64,000 nt of DNA from Gammaproteobacteria bacterium (GCA_027006175.1 JALTKS010000056.1:1-64000); one strand, 5' to 3'; positions 14,293 through 24,770 are shown, numbered from the stretch's first letter. The notes: a model not told the origin generated them from the letters alone. Program-made: numbers and translations.

Positions 14293-15969
14293 TTAGTTGA
14301 GTTTATTAAAACCGGGTAACTCGCTTTCATCGAAATCATCGAGTTGTTCATTGTTAAGAAATTCACGGGCATATTCTTCATAGACTTTTTCATGCAGGAA
14401 AACATCAAATAAGTCTGGATCAATGTGAGACTCTAATTTCATGTTGCCCAATATTTTCAGAGCCTGAGAAATTGGCATGGCTTTTTTATAAGGGCGATCT
14501 GCTGCTGTGAGTGCTTCAAATATATCCGCTATTCCCATAATGCGAGCTTGAACTGACATTTGTTCACGGGTTAATCCACGGGGATAGCCTTTGCCATCCA
14601 TGGTTTCATGGTGACCACCTGCAATTTCGGGTACATTTTTTAAATGTTTAGGGAAGGGAAGCTTTTCAAGCATATTAATAGTAGATTGCATATGATGATT
14701 AATGACATCACGCTCTTCATCCGTGAGAGTGCCTTTGGCAATACACAGATTATAGACTTCTTCTTCGGTTAGTATTGGTTGCCATTCCCCATTGATATCT
14801 CTGTATTGGCGTTTGGCAATGTCATGCACACGCTGCTGTTTCTCTTCTTGCATATATTCACCGCCAATATTGCTGTGGCGAAGAAATTCAAGTTCTTCAT
14901 CAAGTGTATTAAGCAAGGCTTCATGATTTTTACGAAGCGCTTCCTGTTCCTCATCAGTACTACTCATGACTTCTTGTAATAATGTTATTTCTGCATCACG
15001 TTTCAATAAAGTAAAGCGTGTTTCAATTAATTTAATTCTGTCAAAAATGGTTTCAAGTTTTGTGGATTTATCGACAACATGAATAGGCGTTGTGATTTTT
15101 CCACAATCATGCATTAGTGCCGCAATTTTTAATTCATACATTTCCTGTTCAGAAAAACGTAAATCTGCGAACACGCCTTTATCTGCCCGATGCACGGCTT
15201 TGGCTAATAACATGGCTATTTCCGGTACACGGCGACAATGTCCACCTGTATAAGGTGACTTTTCATCAATGGCACCAGCAATGACTTCAATGAAACGCTC
15301 AAGCAGTATACGTAAATCGTCAATTAGTTGGTGGTTAGTGAGAGAAACCGCCGCTTGTGAAGCAAACGATTCAGCAAGACGTTGGTTTTCAGTCGAAAAT
15401 TTAATGACTTCACCGGTATGAACATCAATGGCATTAATTAACTGTAAGACACCAATAATCTGGTTGTCGTGATTTTTCATGGGTAATGTCAAGAAAGACT
15501 TAGAACGATACCCTATCTTTTTATCGTATTCTTTTGTGCCCTTAAAATTAAATCCGCGAGCACGATAGGCATCTTCAATATTAACAACTTCACCGGTGAG
15601 GGCAGCAAAGGCAGCAATTGTTTTGTTGTTGGGTTTGCCCTTGCTATCGAAGAGCGGGATAGGTTTTAGTTGAACGGCGTTGTGGGTTGGGCCGCCTAAA
15701 GCAATACCCAGGGAACGTGTACGCATCATTTCAAAGCTGAGTTTGTCGTCATCACCAAGTAGATACAGAGTGCCACCATCGGCGTTAGTCAGATCTTGAG
15801 CACTGATAAGAATATGTTCGAGTAAGCGTTCGGTATTTTTTTCAGCGGAAAGGGAAATACCAATAGAGACAAGTTGCTTAATATTATTAAGTAATTCGTC
15901 TTTATTACGTTGCGTATCTAAAGTATCTGATGAGTCAGGATCTGGCATAGGCTTTATTAATGGTTCCAT
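14293..15969 (-). CDS. GAF and HD-GYP domain protein (probable c-di-GMP phosphodiesterase)
   Basis: A 558-residue cytosolic protein: GAF sensor domain about residues 35-205, then an HD-GYP domain. The HD is in L-M-H-D-C-G-K-I and the second half has G-H-H-E-T-M-D-G-K-G-Y-P-R-G-L with the G-Y-P signature. A roughly 100-residue insertion of charged helix separates the HD from the GYP part. The preserved H, D and GYP residues suggest active hydrolysis of cyclic di-GMP, tuned by whatever binds the GAF domain. G-G-G-G before the ATG serves as ribosome site. No cyclase lies next to it. Confidence 0.9.
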   Translation of the reverse strand: MEPLIKPMPDPDSSDTLDTQRNKDELLNNIKQLVSIGISLSAEKNTERLLEHILISAQDLTNADGGTLYLLGDDDKLSFEMMRTRSLGIALGGPTHNAVQLKPIPLFDSKGKPNNKTIAAFAALTGEVVNIEDAYRARGFNFKGTKEYDKKIGYRSKSFLTLPMKNHDNQIIGVLQLINAIDVHTGEVIKFSTENQRLAESFASQAAVSLTNHQLIDDLRILLERFIEVIAGAIDEKSPYTGGHCRRVPEIAMLLAKAVHRADKGVFADLRFSEQEMYELKIAALMHDCGKITTPIHVVDKSTKLETIFDRIKLIETRFTLLKRDAEITLLQEVMSSTDEEQEALRKNHEALLNTLDEELEFLRHSNIGGEYMQEEKQQRVHDIAKRQYRDINGEWQPILTEEEVYNLCIAKGTLTDEERDVINHHMQSTINMLEKLPFPKHLKNVPEIAGGHHETMDGKGYPRGLTREQMSVQARIMGIADIFEALTAADRPYKKAMPISQALKILGNMKLESHIDPDLFDVFLHEKVYEEYAREFLNNEQLDDFDESELPGFNKLN

Positions 15970-16166
15970 ATCAATGCCCCCACGGCATTACCGATACTTT
16001 AACTATATGCCTTTTTGAGGACTATTCCAGCCCGTTACTGTCAGATGCTACGGTCTAATAATGTAGGGGAATGCTCACGAGCAGAGCTAATACAATAGTG
16101 CTATAGCCGTGTTATAAACGTACTTTAAATAGTGAAATTATTTTTATTAAATTTAGGTGACGAGAC

Positions 16167-16646
16167 TTACTTATAACAACAGCGTTTATATTTTTTACCA
16201 CTGCCACAAGGGCATGGGTCATTTCGACCAATTTTCTCTGATGTGACTGGAACGCCTTTCTTTTGTTTCCCATCGAAATAACGCCATTGACCGGCTTCTC
16301 TCTTAAAGTGGCTGCGTTCATGTAATGTTCCGGCTTGACCGTTCATTGTATAAGAGGCGATAAACTCAACGACACCCTGCTCATCATCAGTACCACCTGC
16401 TTCAGTATCGATGATTTTCAGGCCTTGCCATGAGAATCCTGCTTCGTTGGGTTCAACATCATCGGGAAGCGTAGAGCTATGCCAACTTTGCCGGATAAAG
16501 TCGAGATTATCAGTACTATAGGCACTGTATCGGGCGCGCATTAAGGATTCAGCTGTTTGGGCATTACTTATATCGTGGTGGATAAGACCACAGCACTGCT
16601 CGTAGCTACGAGGGTCGCCACAAAGGCAGGGAGTCGTGTCATTCAT
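16167..16646 (-). CDS. ychJ: UPF0225 protein YchJ (SEC-C motif protein)
   Basis: A 159-residue protein with SEC-C-type zinc motifs at both ends: C-L-C-G-D...C-C at the start and [13 protein letters not shown] at the C-terminus. The middle is an NTF2-like region ([10 protein letters not shown]). Function unknown; the C-terminal motif resembles that of SecA. I chose the ATG at 16646, which gives the conserved [10 protein letters not shown] start and normal length. The open frame extends to 16754 without similarity. Confidence 0.88.
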   Translation of the reverse strand: MNDTTPCLCGDPRSYEQCCGLIHHDISNAQTAESLMRARYSAYSTDNLDFIRQSWHSSTLPDDVEPNEAGFSWQGLKIIDTEAGGTDDEQGVVEFIASYTMNGQAGTLHERSHFKREAGQWRYFDGKQKKGVPVTSEKIGRNDPCPCGSGKKYKRCCYK

Positions 16647-16810
16647 AGCAGCCAGTATATCCAACCTGAGTGATATTCGACAATACGCACAAAATGAGGG
16701 CATAGGACAAGATTGACGGATTATTAGCGATCTATGTGGTAGAAAGTGGTGCAAACATGATAATGTTGGTGCAATTTATATCAATAATATAGGTCACCCA
16801 GGGGGAAATA

Positions 16811-17995
16811 ATGGAAACACTTCAATCGGGCAGTAATACACTGTTTATCCTTTTAGGCGCGATCATGGTTTTAGCCATGCATGCCGGTTTTGCATTTCTT
16901 GAGGTTGGTACTGTCCGCAAGAAGAATCAGGTTAACGCGCTGGTAAAGATTATTGCTGACTTTGCCATTTCCACTATTGCTTATTTCTTCATTGGTTATT
17001 ACGTTGCCTATGGTCTTGGCTTTTTTGAGAGTGCAGAAATTCTGGCGCAGAAAAATGGCTATGAATTGGTTAAATTCTTCTTCCTGCTGACATTTGCAGC
17101 AGCCATTCCAGCCATTATTTCCGGTGGTATCGCAGAACGTGCCCGATTTAATCCTCAGCTCATCGCCAGTCTGTTGATTGTGGCGGGTCTTTATCCTTTC
17201 TTTGAAGGTATTGTCTGGAATGGGAATTTTGGTATCCAGACGTGGCTGGAAACAACCTATGGCGCGCCATTTCAAGATTTTGCCGGTTCGGTGGTTGTGC
17301 ATGCAGTCGGTGGCTGGATTGCGCTAGCCGCAGTATTACTGCTCGGTCCTCGTCATGGTCGTTATGGCAAGAACGGTGAAATGTCGGCTCATCCACCTTC
17401 AAGTATTCCTTTTCTTGCACTGGGGGCATGGGTACTGACAGTCGGTTGGTTTGGCTTCAATGTTATGTCGGCACAAACCATTGATGCGATTAGCGGTTTA
17501 GTCGCGGTGAATTCTTTGATGGCAATGGTGGGCGGTATCATTGCAGCCTTAATTGTTGGTAAAAATGACCCGGGTTTTATTCATAATGGACCGCTGGCCG
17601 GGCTTGTCGCGGTATGTGCAGGCTCGAGTCTGATGCATCCTCTCGGTGCCCTGGTGACCGGTCTGGTTGCCGGTGCATTGTTTGTATGGATGTTCACCAT
17701 GACACAAAATCGCTGGAAAATTGATGATGTCCTTGGTGTGTGGCCGTTGCATGGGCTATGTGGCGCATGGGGCGGTATTGCCGCGGGTATTTTTGGGCAG
17801 CAAGCACTTGGTGGTATGGGGGGCGTTGCCTTTATGTCGCAACTCATCGGCACAGTGATGGGTGTCGGTATTGCCTTTATTGGTGGATTGCTTATTTATG
17901 GTCTGATTCGTCAACTCGTTGGTATTCGCTTGAGCGAAGAAGAGGAATACCACGGCGCAGATTTGAGCATCCACAAGATCAGCGCCGAGCCTTAA
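16811..17995 (+). CDS. amt: Ammonium transporter (Amt family)
   Basis: A 394-residue channel with eleven predicted membrane helices. The conserved Asp and first pore His are in F-Q-D-F-A-G-S-V-V-V-H-A-V-G-G; the second pore His is in W-P-L-H-G-L-C-G-A-W-G. It lacks a cleaved signal and begins directly with the first helix. GGGGGAAATA precedes the ATG. No glnK/PII gene is next to it, unlike many amtB loci. It takes up ammonium across the inner membrane. Confidence 0.93.
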   Translation: METLQSGSNTLFILLGAIMVLAMHAGFAFLEVGTVRKKNQVNALVKIIADFAISTIAYFFIGYYVAYGLGFFESAEILAQKNGYELVKFFFLLTFAAAIPAIISGGIAERARFNPQLIASLLIVAGLYPFFEGIVWNGNFGIQTWLETTYGAPFQDFAGSVVVHAVGGWIALAAVLLLGPRHGRYGKNGEMSAHPPSSIPFLALGAWVLTVGWFGFNVMSAQTIDAISGLVAVNSLMAMVGGIIAALIVGKNDPGFIHNGPLAGLVAVCAGSSLMHPLGALVTGLVAGALFVWMFTMTQNRWKIDDVLGVWPLHGLCGAWGGIAAGIFGQQALGGMGGVAFMSQLIGTVMGVGIAFIGGLLIYGLIRQLVGIRLSEEEEYHGADLSIHKISAEP

Positions 17996-18008
17996 ATGGC
18001 TCTGGCGC

Positions 18009-18053
18009 TAGCCAAAATCTGCCTAAAATGCTAAGTTTGGCGCCCTTTTTTTA
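18009..18053 (+). terminator. Possible terminator after amt
   Basis: GGCGC (18009-18013) plus CAAA can pair, with a bulge, with TTTG plus GCGCC just before a run of seven T bases (18047-18053). The loop is long (about 19 bases), so folding strength is modest, but the position between amt and miaB suits termination. Confidence 0.4.
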
Positions 18054-18067
18054 AGTAGTTGATTGAA

Positions 18068-19393
18068 ATGGCGCGCAAACTCTTTATTAAAACTTTCGGT
18101 TGTCAGATGAATGAATATGATTCATCGCGCATGGCTGATGCCCTGAATGAATCCCATGATCTGGAGCGTACTAACGATCCCGCTGAAGCAGACGTATTAT
18201 TGCTCAATACGTGCTCGGTGCGAGATAAAGCGCAGGAAAAAGTTTTTTCGGAATTAGGTCGCTGGAATCAACTTAAAGAACATCGCCCTGAACTGGTGAT
18301 TGGTGTCGGTGGTTGTGTGGCAAGTCAGGAAGGTGAGGCGATTCGTTTACGTGCCCCTTATGTCGATATTATTTTTGGCCCACAAACCTTACACCGTTTA
18401 CCCGAGATGCTGACAGAGAGCGAAAAAAAACATCAGCCGAGTATTGATGTCAGTTTTCCCGAGATAGAAAAGTTTGATCGTCTGCCAGAACAAAAAGCCG
18501 AAGGCCCAACGGCGTTTGTTTCCATTATGGAAGGCTGTAGTAAATATTGTACTTTCTGTGTTGTGCCGTTTACGCGTGGCGAAGAAGTTAATCGACCGTT
18601 TGATGATGTGATTACAGAAGTAGCCGGTTTAGCTGCACAAGGTGTGCGTGAAGTTAATTTATTAGGTCAGAATGTCAACGCCTATCGCGGTGTGATGCAT
18701 GATGGTGACATCGCTGATCTGGCATTGTTAATTACCTATGTTGCCGCGATTGATGGTATTGATCGAGTGCGTTACACCACTTCTCACCCAATGGAAATGA
18801 ATGACAGTTTAATTAATGTTTATGCCGAAGTGCCTGAGCTTGTGAGTCATTTACATTTGCCGGTACAAAGTGGTTCGGATCGCATTCTTGCTGAAATGAA
18901 GCGTAACCATACTGCGGACGATTACATTAAAATCATTCAACGTTTGCGAGAAGTACGACCGGATTTAAGTATGTCGTCAGATTTTATTATTGGCTTCCCC
19001 GGTGAAACGGATGAAGATTTTGAGGCGACCATGAATTTAATTGAAACCATCGGTTTTGATCAATGTTTCAGTTTTATTTATAGCCCGCGTCCAGGCACGT
19101 TGGCGGCAGACATGGAAGATGGCGTTCCGTTGAATGTTAAACAAGCACGCCTAAAACGCTTACAGAAACGCATTAATGAAATGGCCGCGGCAATCAGTGA
19201 TTCGATGGTGGGTTCAATACAAAAAGTACTGGTCACAGGTGTGTCACGTAAAGATGACAAGGAAATGAGTGGTCGTACCGAAAATAATCGGGTGGTTAAT
19301 TTCCCCGCTGAAAACAGTTTAATTGGTCAGTTTGTTGATCTAAAAATTACCGAAGCACTACCCAATTCCTTACGCGGTGAGCTGGCGGATTAA
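18068..19393 (+). CDS. miaB: tRNA-2-methylthio-N6-dimethylallyladenosine synthase
   Basis: Radical-SAM methylthiotransferase that adds a methylthio group to i6A37 of tRNAs reading UNN codons. The 441-residue protein carries the N-terminal iron-sulfur cysteines (F-G-C-Q-M-N, N-T-C-S-V-R, G-G-C-V-A), the radical-SAM C-S-K-Y-C-T-F-C motif and a C-terminal TRAM domain. ATG 18068 gives [13 protein letters not shown]; a TTG three codons earlier is less likely. It heads the miaB, phoH, ybeY, corC, lnt series. Confidence 0.95.
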   Translation: MARKLFIKTFGCQMNEYDSSRMADALNESHDLERTNDPAEADVLLLNTCSVRDKAQEKVFSELGRWNQLKEHRPELVIGVGGCVASQEGEAIRLRAPYVDIIFGPQTLHRLPEMLTESEKKHQPSIDVSFPEIEKFDRLPEQKAEGPTAFVSIMEGCSKYCTFCVVPFTRGEEVNRPFDDVITEVAGLAAQGVREVNLLGQNVNAYRGVMHDGDIADLALLITYVAAIDGIDRVRYTTSHPMEMNDSLINVYAEVPELVSHLHLPVQSGSDRILAEMKRNHTADDYIKIIQRLREVRPDLSMSSDFIIGFPGETDEDFEATMNLIETIGFDQCFSFIYSPRPGTLAADMEDGVPLNVKQARLKRLQKRINEMAAAISDSMVGSIQKVLVTGVSRKDDKEMSGRTENNRVVNFPAENSLIGQFVDLKITEALPNSLRGELAD

Positions 19394-19468
19394 GTATTGA
19401 TTGCATTGCCGAACAGCATTTACTATCTTTTAATTAGAGACCAATAGCGCGAGTGACGCCAGACCATT

Positions 19469-20446
19469 TTGAGCGATAATATCCAATCTAGCCAGTTTAC
19501 TCTGGAGCCGACCGATAACCATCGTCTGGTTAATCTGTGTGGTCAATTCGATGAGCACCTGCGACAGATAGAACGCGCTTTAGGCGTAGAAATTAATAAT
19601 CGTGGTAATCAGTTTGAAGTGATAGGTGAAAGCAGATCGGTACAAGCAGCGGGTGATGTTTTATCGGGGCTTTATGTGGAAACAGACACCGCACCTCTTA
19701 ACCCTGAAAGTGTACATCTGTATTTACGTAGCTCGGGGATTGATGAAGTTGATGCCCCGCCAATGAGCGGTGAGCAGGTTAGTATTCGGACTCGTCGTGG
19801 AGTGATTAAATCCCGTACACCTAATCAACAAGTGTATCTGCGTCACATTGAACACCATGATATCAACTTTGGTGTGGGGCCAGCTGGCACGGGTAAAACC
19901 TATTTGGCGGTTGCCTGTGCAGTGAAGGCACTTGAGCAAGAAGAAGTGAGACGAATTTTATTAGTAAGACCGGCGGTTGAAGCCGGCGAACGACTTGGTT
20001 TTCTGCCAGGAGATCTAGCACAGAAGGTCGACCCATATTTACGTCCCTTATACGATGCCTTATATGAAATGCTCGGTTTTGAACGCGTAACAAAGTTGAT
20101 GGAGCGTAATGTCATTGAAGTTGCTCCACTGGCTTATATGCGTGGACGTACCTTGAATGAATCATTTGTGATTTTAGATGAAGCACAAAATACAACCATC
20201 GAACAAATGAAAATGTTTTTAACTCGTATTGGTTTTGGTTCCAAAGCCGTGGTTACCGGTGATGTCACACAAATTGATTTACCTAAGCATGTTAAGTCCG
20301 GCTTACGTCATGCGATTAAAGTGCTAGGTGATGTAAAAGGGATTAGTTTTACTTTCTTTAAATCTAAAGATGTTGTCAGACATCCATTGGTTGCACGCAT
20401 CGTCAATGCTTATGAAGCGCATGACACAAATGAAGAGCATCAGTAA
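19469..20446 (+). CDS. ybeZ: PhoH-like ATPase YbeZ
   Basis: A 325-residue PhoH-family NTPase that works with the RNase YbeY in ribosomal RNA processing. Walker A is G-P-A-G-T-G-K-T and Walker B is V-I-L-D-E-A-Q-N. The N-terminus aligns with E. coli YbeZ (T-L-E-P-T-D-N-H-R-L) only if translation begins near the TTG at 19469; no ATG or GTG fits, so a TTG start is likely. The ATG of ybeY overlaps its stop. Confidence 0.9.
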   Translation: MSDNIQSSQFTLEPTDNHRLVNLCGQFDEHLRQIERALGVEINNRGNQFEVIGESRSVQAAGDVLSGLYVETDTAPLNPESVHLYLRSSGIDEVDAPPMSGEQVSIRTRRGVIKSRTPNQQVYLRHIEHHDINFGVGPAGTGKTYLAVACAVKALEQEEVRRILLVRPAVEAGERLGFLPGDLAQKVDPYLRPLYDALYEMLGFERVTKLMERNVIEVAPLAYMRGRTLNESFVILDEAQNTTIEQMKMFLTRIGFGSKAVVTGDVTQIDLPKHVKSGLRHAIKVLGDVKGISFTFFKSKDVVRHPLVARIVNAYEAHDTNEEHQ

Positions 20447-20922
20447 TGATTGATCTACAATTGCAATTTGCCAGTGATTCAAAAAACTTACCTGAACCTA
20501 AACGGATGGAAGACTGGATTCGCCAATCCTGTCCAGATAACGAAGACGTTTCAGTTGGCATTCGTATAGTTGATGAAGAAGAAAGTGCACAGCTCAATGA
20601 ACAATATCGTCATAAGCAAGGTGCAACCAATGTATTGTCCTTCCCCTTTGAATCACCACATATGCCCGATGACACGGATGAAGACGATGAAATGCTCGAG
20701 GATTTTCTTGGCGATCTGGTGATTTGTGCGCCGATTGTTGAAGCAGAAGCCGCGCAGCAAGGTAAAACGCTGGAAGCGCATTGGGCACATATGGTGATTC
20801 ATGGCGTCTTGCACCTGCAAGGCTATGATCACGTTGAAACAAATCAAGCAGAACAGATGGAAGACATTGAACGACATATATTAGAAGGTCTCGGCTTTCC
20901 TGATCCCTATCAAGAAGATTAA
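20446..20922 (+). CDS. ybeY: Endoribonuclease YbeY (rRNA maturation factor)
   Basis: Zinc-dependent RNase involved in 16S rRNA 3' maturation and ribosome quality control. The metal site H-G-V-L-H-L-Q-G-Y-D-H (His-x3-His-x5-His) is intact near residue 120, and T-N-V-L-S-F-P-F is present. 158 residues is normal. Overlaps ybeZ by one base, indicating coupled translation. Confidence 0.95.
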   Translation: MIDLQLQFASDSKNLPEPKRMEDWIRQSCPDNEDVSVGIRIVDEEESAQLNEQYRHKQGATNVLSFPFESPHMPDDTDEDDEMLEDFLGDLVICAPIVEAEAAQQGKTLEAHWAHMVIHGVLHLQGYDHVETNQAEQMEDIERHILEGLGFPDPYQED

Positions 20923-20973
20923 TACCCATTTGTTTATATGGTTTTTACATAGCGCCGCGACCTAAAATCATCG

Positions 20974-20979
20974 TATAAT
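20974..20979 (+). promoter_or_regulatory. -10 element ahead of corC
   Basis: Perfect TATAAT followed by the GC-rich stretch GCGCG, 40 bases before the corC start. TTTACA lies at 20944-20949, but 24 bases away, too far for a standard -35. Suggests a separate promoter for corC–lnt. Confidence 0.5.
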
Positions 20980-21018
20980 GCGCGTCCTTTTAGTAATAGG
21001 GAGTGAGATTACGATCTC

Positions 21019-21879
21019 ATGAACGAAGACCGACATAGTACCGAGCCCATGCAGCGCTCATGGTTTGAAAAACTGAGCCAGGTGTTGATGGGCGAACCTC
21101 AAGATCGCGACCAACTTGTTGGATTACTCCGCGATGCCGAACAGCGTAACCTGTTAAATCCCGATGCACTCGCCATGATTGAAGGTGTGTTGCAGGTATC
21201 TGAAATGCAGGTGCGCGATATCATGATTCCACGTTCGCAAATAGTTGTGATTGACCGCGATGCTGAACTGGATGAATTCTTGCCAATGGTGATTGAAGCC
21301 TCACACTCACGTTACCCTGTGATCGGTGAAAATAAAGATGAAGTCATTGGTATGTTGTTGGCAAAAGACCTATTACCCTTCACTGCGGGTGGCGAAGCCA
21401 ATAAATTTGATATGCGTGAGATTCTTCGTCCGGCAGTATTTGTACCTGAAAGTAAACGGCTTGATGTGTTGCTAAAAGAATTTCGTTCCAGCCGTAATCA
21501 TATGGCAATTGTTGTTGATGAATATGGTGGTGTCGCGGGTGTGGTAACCATCGAAGATGTGCTGGAACAAATTGTTGGTGAAATTGAAGATGAATATGAC
21601 TTCGATGAAGGCACGTCAATAATGCAGTTAACCGAGAATGAGTTTACGGTTAAGGCACTCACTACAGTTGAAGAATTTAACGAATATTTTAATACCCGTT
21701 TTAGTGATGATGAGTTTGATACAGTGGGCGGACTGGTGATTAATAGTTTTGGTCATGTGCCCAAGCGTGGTGAAATCAGTGTTATAGATAATCTGCAGTT
21801 TAAAGTACTACGTGCGGATAACCGTCGCGTGCACCTGCTTAAGGTAGAACGATTAATAACTAAAAATAATATGACGTGA
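21019..21879 (+). CDS. corC: Mg/Co transport-associated CBS protein CorC (YbeX)
   Basis: A 286-residue cytosolic protein: N-terminal helix, two CBS domains (about residues 65-185; D-I-M-I-P-R-S-Q and V-D-E-Y-G-G-V-A-G-V-V) and a C-terminal CorC/HlyC domain (V-G-G-L-V-I-N-S-F-G-H-V-P). In E. coli it is linked to magnesium and cobalt resistance and to ribosome maturation, the latter matching the ybeZ/ybeY context. Its stop overlaps the lnt start codon. Confidence 0.93.
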   Translation: MNEDRHSTEPMQRSWFEKLSQVLMGEPQDRDQLVGLLRDAEQRNLLNPDALAMIEGVLQVSEMQVRDIMIPRSQIVVIDRDAELDEFLPMVIEASHSRYPVIGENKDEVIGMLLAKDLLPFTAGGEANKFDMREILRPAVFVPESKRLDVLLKEFRSSRNHMAIVVDEYGGVAGVVTIEDVLEQIVGEIEDEYDFDEGTSIMQLTENEFTVKALTTVEEFNEYFNTRFSDDEFDTVGGLVINSFGHVPKRGEISVIDNLQFKVLRADNRRVHLLKVERLITKNNMT

Positions 21880-23384
21880 CAGATAAAAAAAACAAACCAG
21901 CGTACTTGAAAAATGTTCTAGCGCTCATGGCAGGTGTTTTATCTGTTGCGAGTTTTGCCCCGTTGGGATACTTCCCGATTATTTTTATTTCACTGTTTGC
22001 TTTACTCTGGTTATTACAAGATACAGCGCCACGTCAGGCATTCTGGCGTGGCTTTTCTTTTGGCATCGGCCTTTTTGGTGCGGGTATATCGTGGGTCTAT
22101 ATTAGTATCCATGAGTTTGGTCACACGCCCTTGTTGTTGGCTGCTTTCCTGACACTTTTACTCGTTGCCTATCTTTCTCTTTTTCCCGGGCTATTTGCAT
22201 GGTCGGTACGTCGTTTCCGTGTGAGTGAAAAACCAGTGTTGTTTTTGGTGATGGTGCCTGCGCTGTGGACCTTAACCGAATGGATACGAGGTACTTTCCT
22301 TACCGGTTTTCCCTGGTTGAATATTGGTTATAGTCAAATAGATACATGGTTGGTTGCTTACGCACCGGTGTTCGGTGTTTATGGTATTGGTTTCCTGATG
22401 ATGTTGTCGGTAACGGCAGTGTTCATCTTGCCGCGTTATAAAATACTACCTGTTGTCTTGCTTGCCACAATTTGGGCAAGTAGCTGGTCACTGCAGTTTA
22501 TTGAATGGGCGACACCAGCAGGTAAACCATTAAAGGTGACTCTGATACAAGGTAACATATCGCAACTCAATAAATTTGAGCCAGAAAATCGTGCGCGGAT
22601 CATGAGTTTGTATGAAGAGCTTACCCTGGAAAATCTGGATAGTGATTTAATTGTCTGGCCAGAAACAGCGGTACCAGCTTTCTATCATACTGTCGCAGGA
22701 AATTACATTAGTGATATTTTATTAGAAACGCAGAAAGCCGGTGTTGATTTGTTATTAGGAATACCGATAAAGAAAGTGAGTGAAGAAGGTGGCCGGCCAC
22801 ACTACTATAATAGTGCGGTTGCTCTGGGCAGTGAGTTTGGCGTGTATAACAAACGTCATCTGGTTCCGTTTGGTGAAGTGGTTCCTTTTGGTAATATTCT
22901 TCGAGCGATCGGTGGTATTTTTAATGTCCCCTTATCTGATTTCAGTACCGGTGGCATCCAGCCGCCATTAAGTCTTGCTGGACAAAAGGCGGCGATTTCT
23001 ATTTGTTATGAGATTGTATTTGGCGAAGAATTAGCTCAGACAGCCGGTGACTCAACGATGCTCATTAATATTAGTAATGATGCCTGGTTTGGTGATTCAT
23101 TAGCACCCAAACAACATTTTTCGATGGCGCGAATGCGGGTTAGAGAAATGGCACGTCCTTTGCTGCGAGCAACGAACACGGGGATCACGGCTTTTGTTGA
23201 TCATAAAGCTGTCGTCATAAAGCAGGCGCCGTCTTTTTCGGTTCAGGTGCTGAAAGGTCAGATTCAGCCGATGCAGGGTGAGACCTTGTATGTTCGTTTT
23301 GGAAACAGCATCATCTTATTATTGGTTGTGTTGGTATTAGTACCAGGCGGTATGATTTTACGTCAGCACCAACAAGGTGTATAA
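21876..23384 (+). CDS. lnt: Apolipoprotein N-acyltransferase
   Basis: Inner-membrane enzyme that adds the third acyl chain to lipoproteins. Starts at GTG 21876, overlapping the end of corC. About six N-terminal membrane helices precede the periplasmic nitrilase-like domain with catalytic Glu in W-P-E-T-A-V-P-A-F, Lys in the following strand region, and Cys in S-I-C-Y-E-I-V-F-G-E. A last helix closes the protein; 502 residues is normal. Confidence 0.95.
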   Translation: MTDKKNKPAYLKNVLALMAGVLSVASFAPLGYFPIIFISLFALLWLLQDTAPRQAFWRGFSFGIGLFGAGISWVYISIHEFGHTPLLLAAFLTLLLVAYLSLFPGLFAWSVRRFRVSEKPVLFLVMVPALWTLTEWIRGTFLTGFPWLNIGYSQIDTWLVAYAPVFGVYGIGFLMMLSVTAVFILPRYKILPVVLLATIWASSWSLQFIEWATPAGKPLKVTLIQGNISQLNKFEPENRARIMSLYEELTLENLDSDLIVWPETAVPAFYHTVAGNYISDILLETQKAGVDLLLGIPIKKVSEEGGRPHYYNSAVALGSEFGVYNKRHLVPFGEVVPFGNILRAIGGIFNVPLSDFSTGGIQPPLSLAGQKAAISICYEIVFGEELAQTAGDSTMLINISNDAWFGDSLAPKQHFSMARMRVREMARPLLRATNTGITAFVDHKAVVIKQAPSFSVQVLKGQIQPMQGETLYVRFGNSIILLLVVLVLVPGGMILRQHQQGV

Positions 23385-23427
23385 GCTATTTTAGAATAAA
23401 GATAATCGATGCAAGGGATTTAGTATT

Positions 23428-24249
23428 ATGTTCATAGCGTTACTCGTTTTGGGTTTGGCCACGTTTATTGGTTATGTCTGGTTAGCGATTGTGATGTTCA
23501 AGCGTCATGTCATCTGGGGCTCTGTTTTTATATTACCCGTTGCAGTTGGTTTTGTTGCCGGGTTTAGTGGTTCTCCGGTAATGCTAATGGTTGCCAATGG
23601 CTTGAGTATCGTTTCTTTTCTGGTCGGAATTATTTTTGCCATTATGAATTGGTCATTGGCGAAGAAAGCATTTCTGTTATACCTCCTTCCATCGATTGCT
23701 ATTGGCGGTATTGTCGCAAGTGAAATGTTTTCACTTATGCAGACACCGGAAGTTGTTGCCATTCAGGAAAAACTATATAAGGGTGAAATAAGTCAACTTG
23801 ACGCGCAGCAGCGTATGCAAAAAATAATGCAACAGAAATTTATAGATCGTTATTTCAACTCAGGTGCAGCAACAATCAGTGATGATGATTTAATGACGCC
23901 CGAAGAGCAACGCATTGAATCTCTTCGCGAAGAATTACGCATAAAAAATGATGCGGCTCGTGCTTCACAGGAATACGCAGATGAACAAGCAAAACAGGTT
24001 GAAATTAAAGAAGAACAATTACGTAAAGTAAATATTTTTAGTCCGATTAAAATTTCGCAAGTCAAAAATTATGTGGGTAAAAAGTTACGCATAGTGAGTT
24101 TTGATGGTGTTGAACGCCAGGGAATACTGGAAAGTGCCGGTTTTGATCGACTTACTCTAAATAGAAAATTAGCTGGTGGTCAGTTTAACTTTGATATCTT
24201 GATAAAAGATATCAAAACACTTGAGGTTCAGAAGACCGTCCTGAAGTAG
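23428..24249 (+). CDS. Uncharacterised membrane protein with coiled-coil tail
   Basis: A 273-residue protein with four hydrophobic segments in the first 105 residues, followed by a strongly charged helical section (about 115-205, rich in Glu, Gln, Lys and Arg), then a beta-rich C-terminal end (V-G-K-K-L-R-I-V-S-F-D-G-V-E-R-Q-G). I recognise no family. It follows lnt after 43 bases and may share its transcript; it converges on ybeL. Confidence 0.7.
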   Translation: MFIALLVLGLATFIGYVWLAIVMFKRHVIWGSVFILPVAVGFVAGFSGSPVMLMVANGLSIVSFLVGIIFAIMNWSLAKKAFLLYLLPSIAIGGIVASEMFSLMQTPEVVAIQEKLYKGEISQLDAQQRMQKIMQQKFIDRYFNSGAATISDDDLMTPEEQRIESLREELRIKNDAARASQEYADEQAKQVEIKEEQLRKVNIFSPIKISQVKNYVGKKLRIVSFDGVERQGILESAGFDRLTLNRKLAGGQFNFDILIKDIKTLEVQKTVLK

Positions 24250-24266
24250 CGTAAGGAACGTGGCTA

Positions 24267-24770
24267 TTAGCTATGTCGCTTAAATCGTGTGCCATGGCAT
24301 TTGGGGCAGGGTGGTATGTGACCTGTTGCATGGAAGTGTAATTCTTCACCACAATCCATACAGGTTAAGCTGCCGATCCCGACAATTTCACCGGTATGCC
24401 ATTCACCGACCTCATTGGCTTGTTGTTCAAGTTGTTTGAGTTCCAGTGTTGTTTGATCGGCAAGTTGGCTAAAGGCTTCCAGAGCTTGTGATTCAACCAG
24501 TTCAGCATCAAAACGTAACCAGTCACGTAGCTCTTCGGTATCGTTGTCGGCCATCCACTGTGCCGCTGCTTCGATATCTCTGCGTAAATAGTCACTGATG
24601 GTCTCAATTTCTTCTCGACCTAACTCGTCCAGTGCGGCGGCTTCTTCAAGCCGTTTGCTTAGATTGGGTTTGAGTTTATCACCTACCTCAACCACAGTAT
24701 CGTAAACACGATGAAGCAGTTTATTGTAGGCCTCAATGAGTTTCATGCTCAGTACAAGATTATCAGTCAT
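24267..24770 (-). CDS. ybeL: Zinc-ribbon protein YbeL (DUF1451)
   Basis: A 167-residue protein: helical N-terminal 110 residues rich in Glu, then a zinc ribbon C-M-D-C-G...C-P-K-C near the C-terminus. Matches the YbeL/DUF1451 family, often found beside leuS as here. Function unknown; cytosolic. Confidence 0.88.
   Translation of the reverse strand: MTDNLVLSMKLIEAYNKLLHRVYDTVVEVGDKLKPNLSKRLEEAAALDELGREEIETISDYLRRDIEAAAQWMADNDTEELRDWLRFDAELVESQALEAFSQLADQTTLELKQLEQQANEVGEWHTGEIVGIGSLTCMDCGEELHFHATGHIPPCPKCHGTRFKRHS

Noticed and set aside
16735-16760. Sigma-54 promoter upstream of amt (GG...GC at TGGTAGAAAGTGGTGCA)
   Set aside because: Spacing between GG and GC is 11, not 10, and the rest does not match the consensus.
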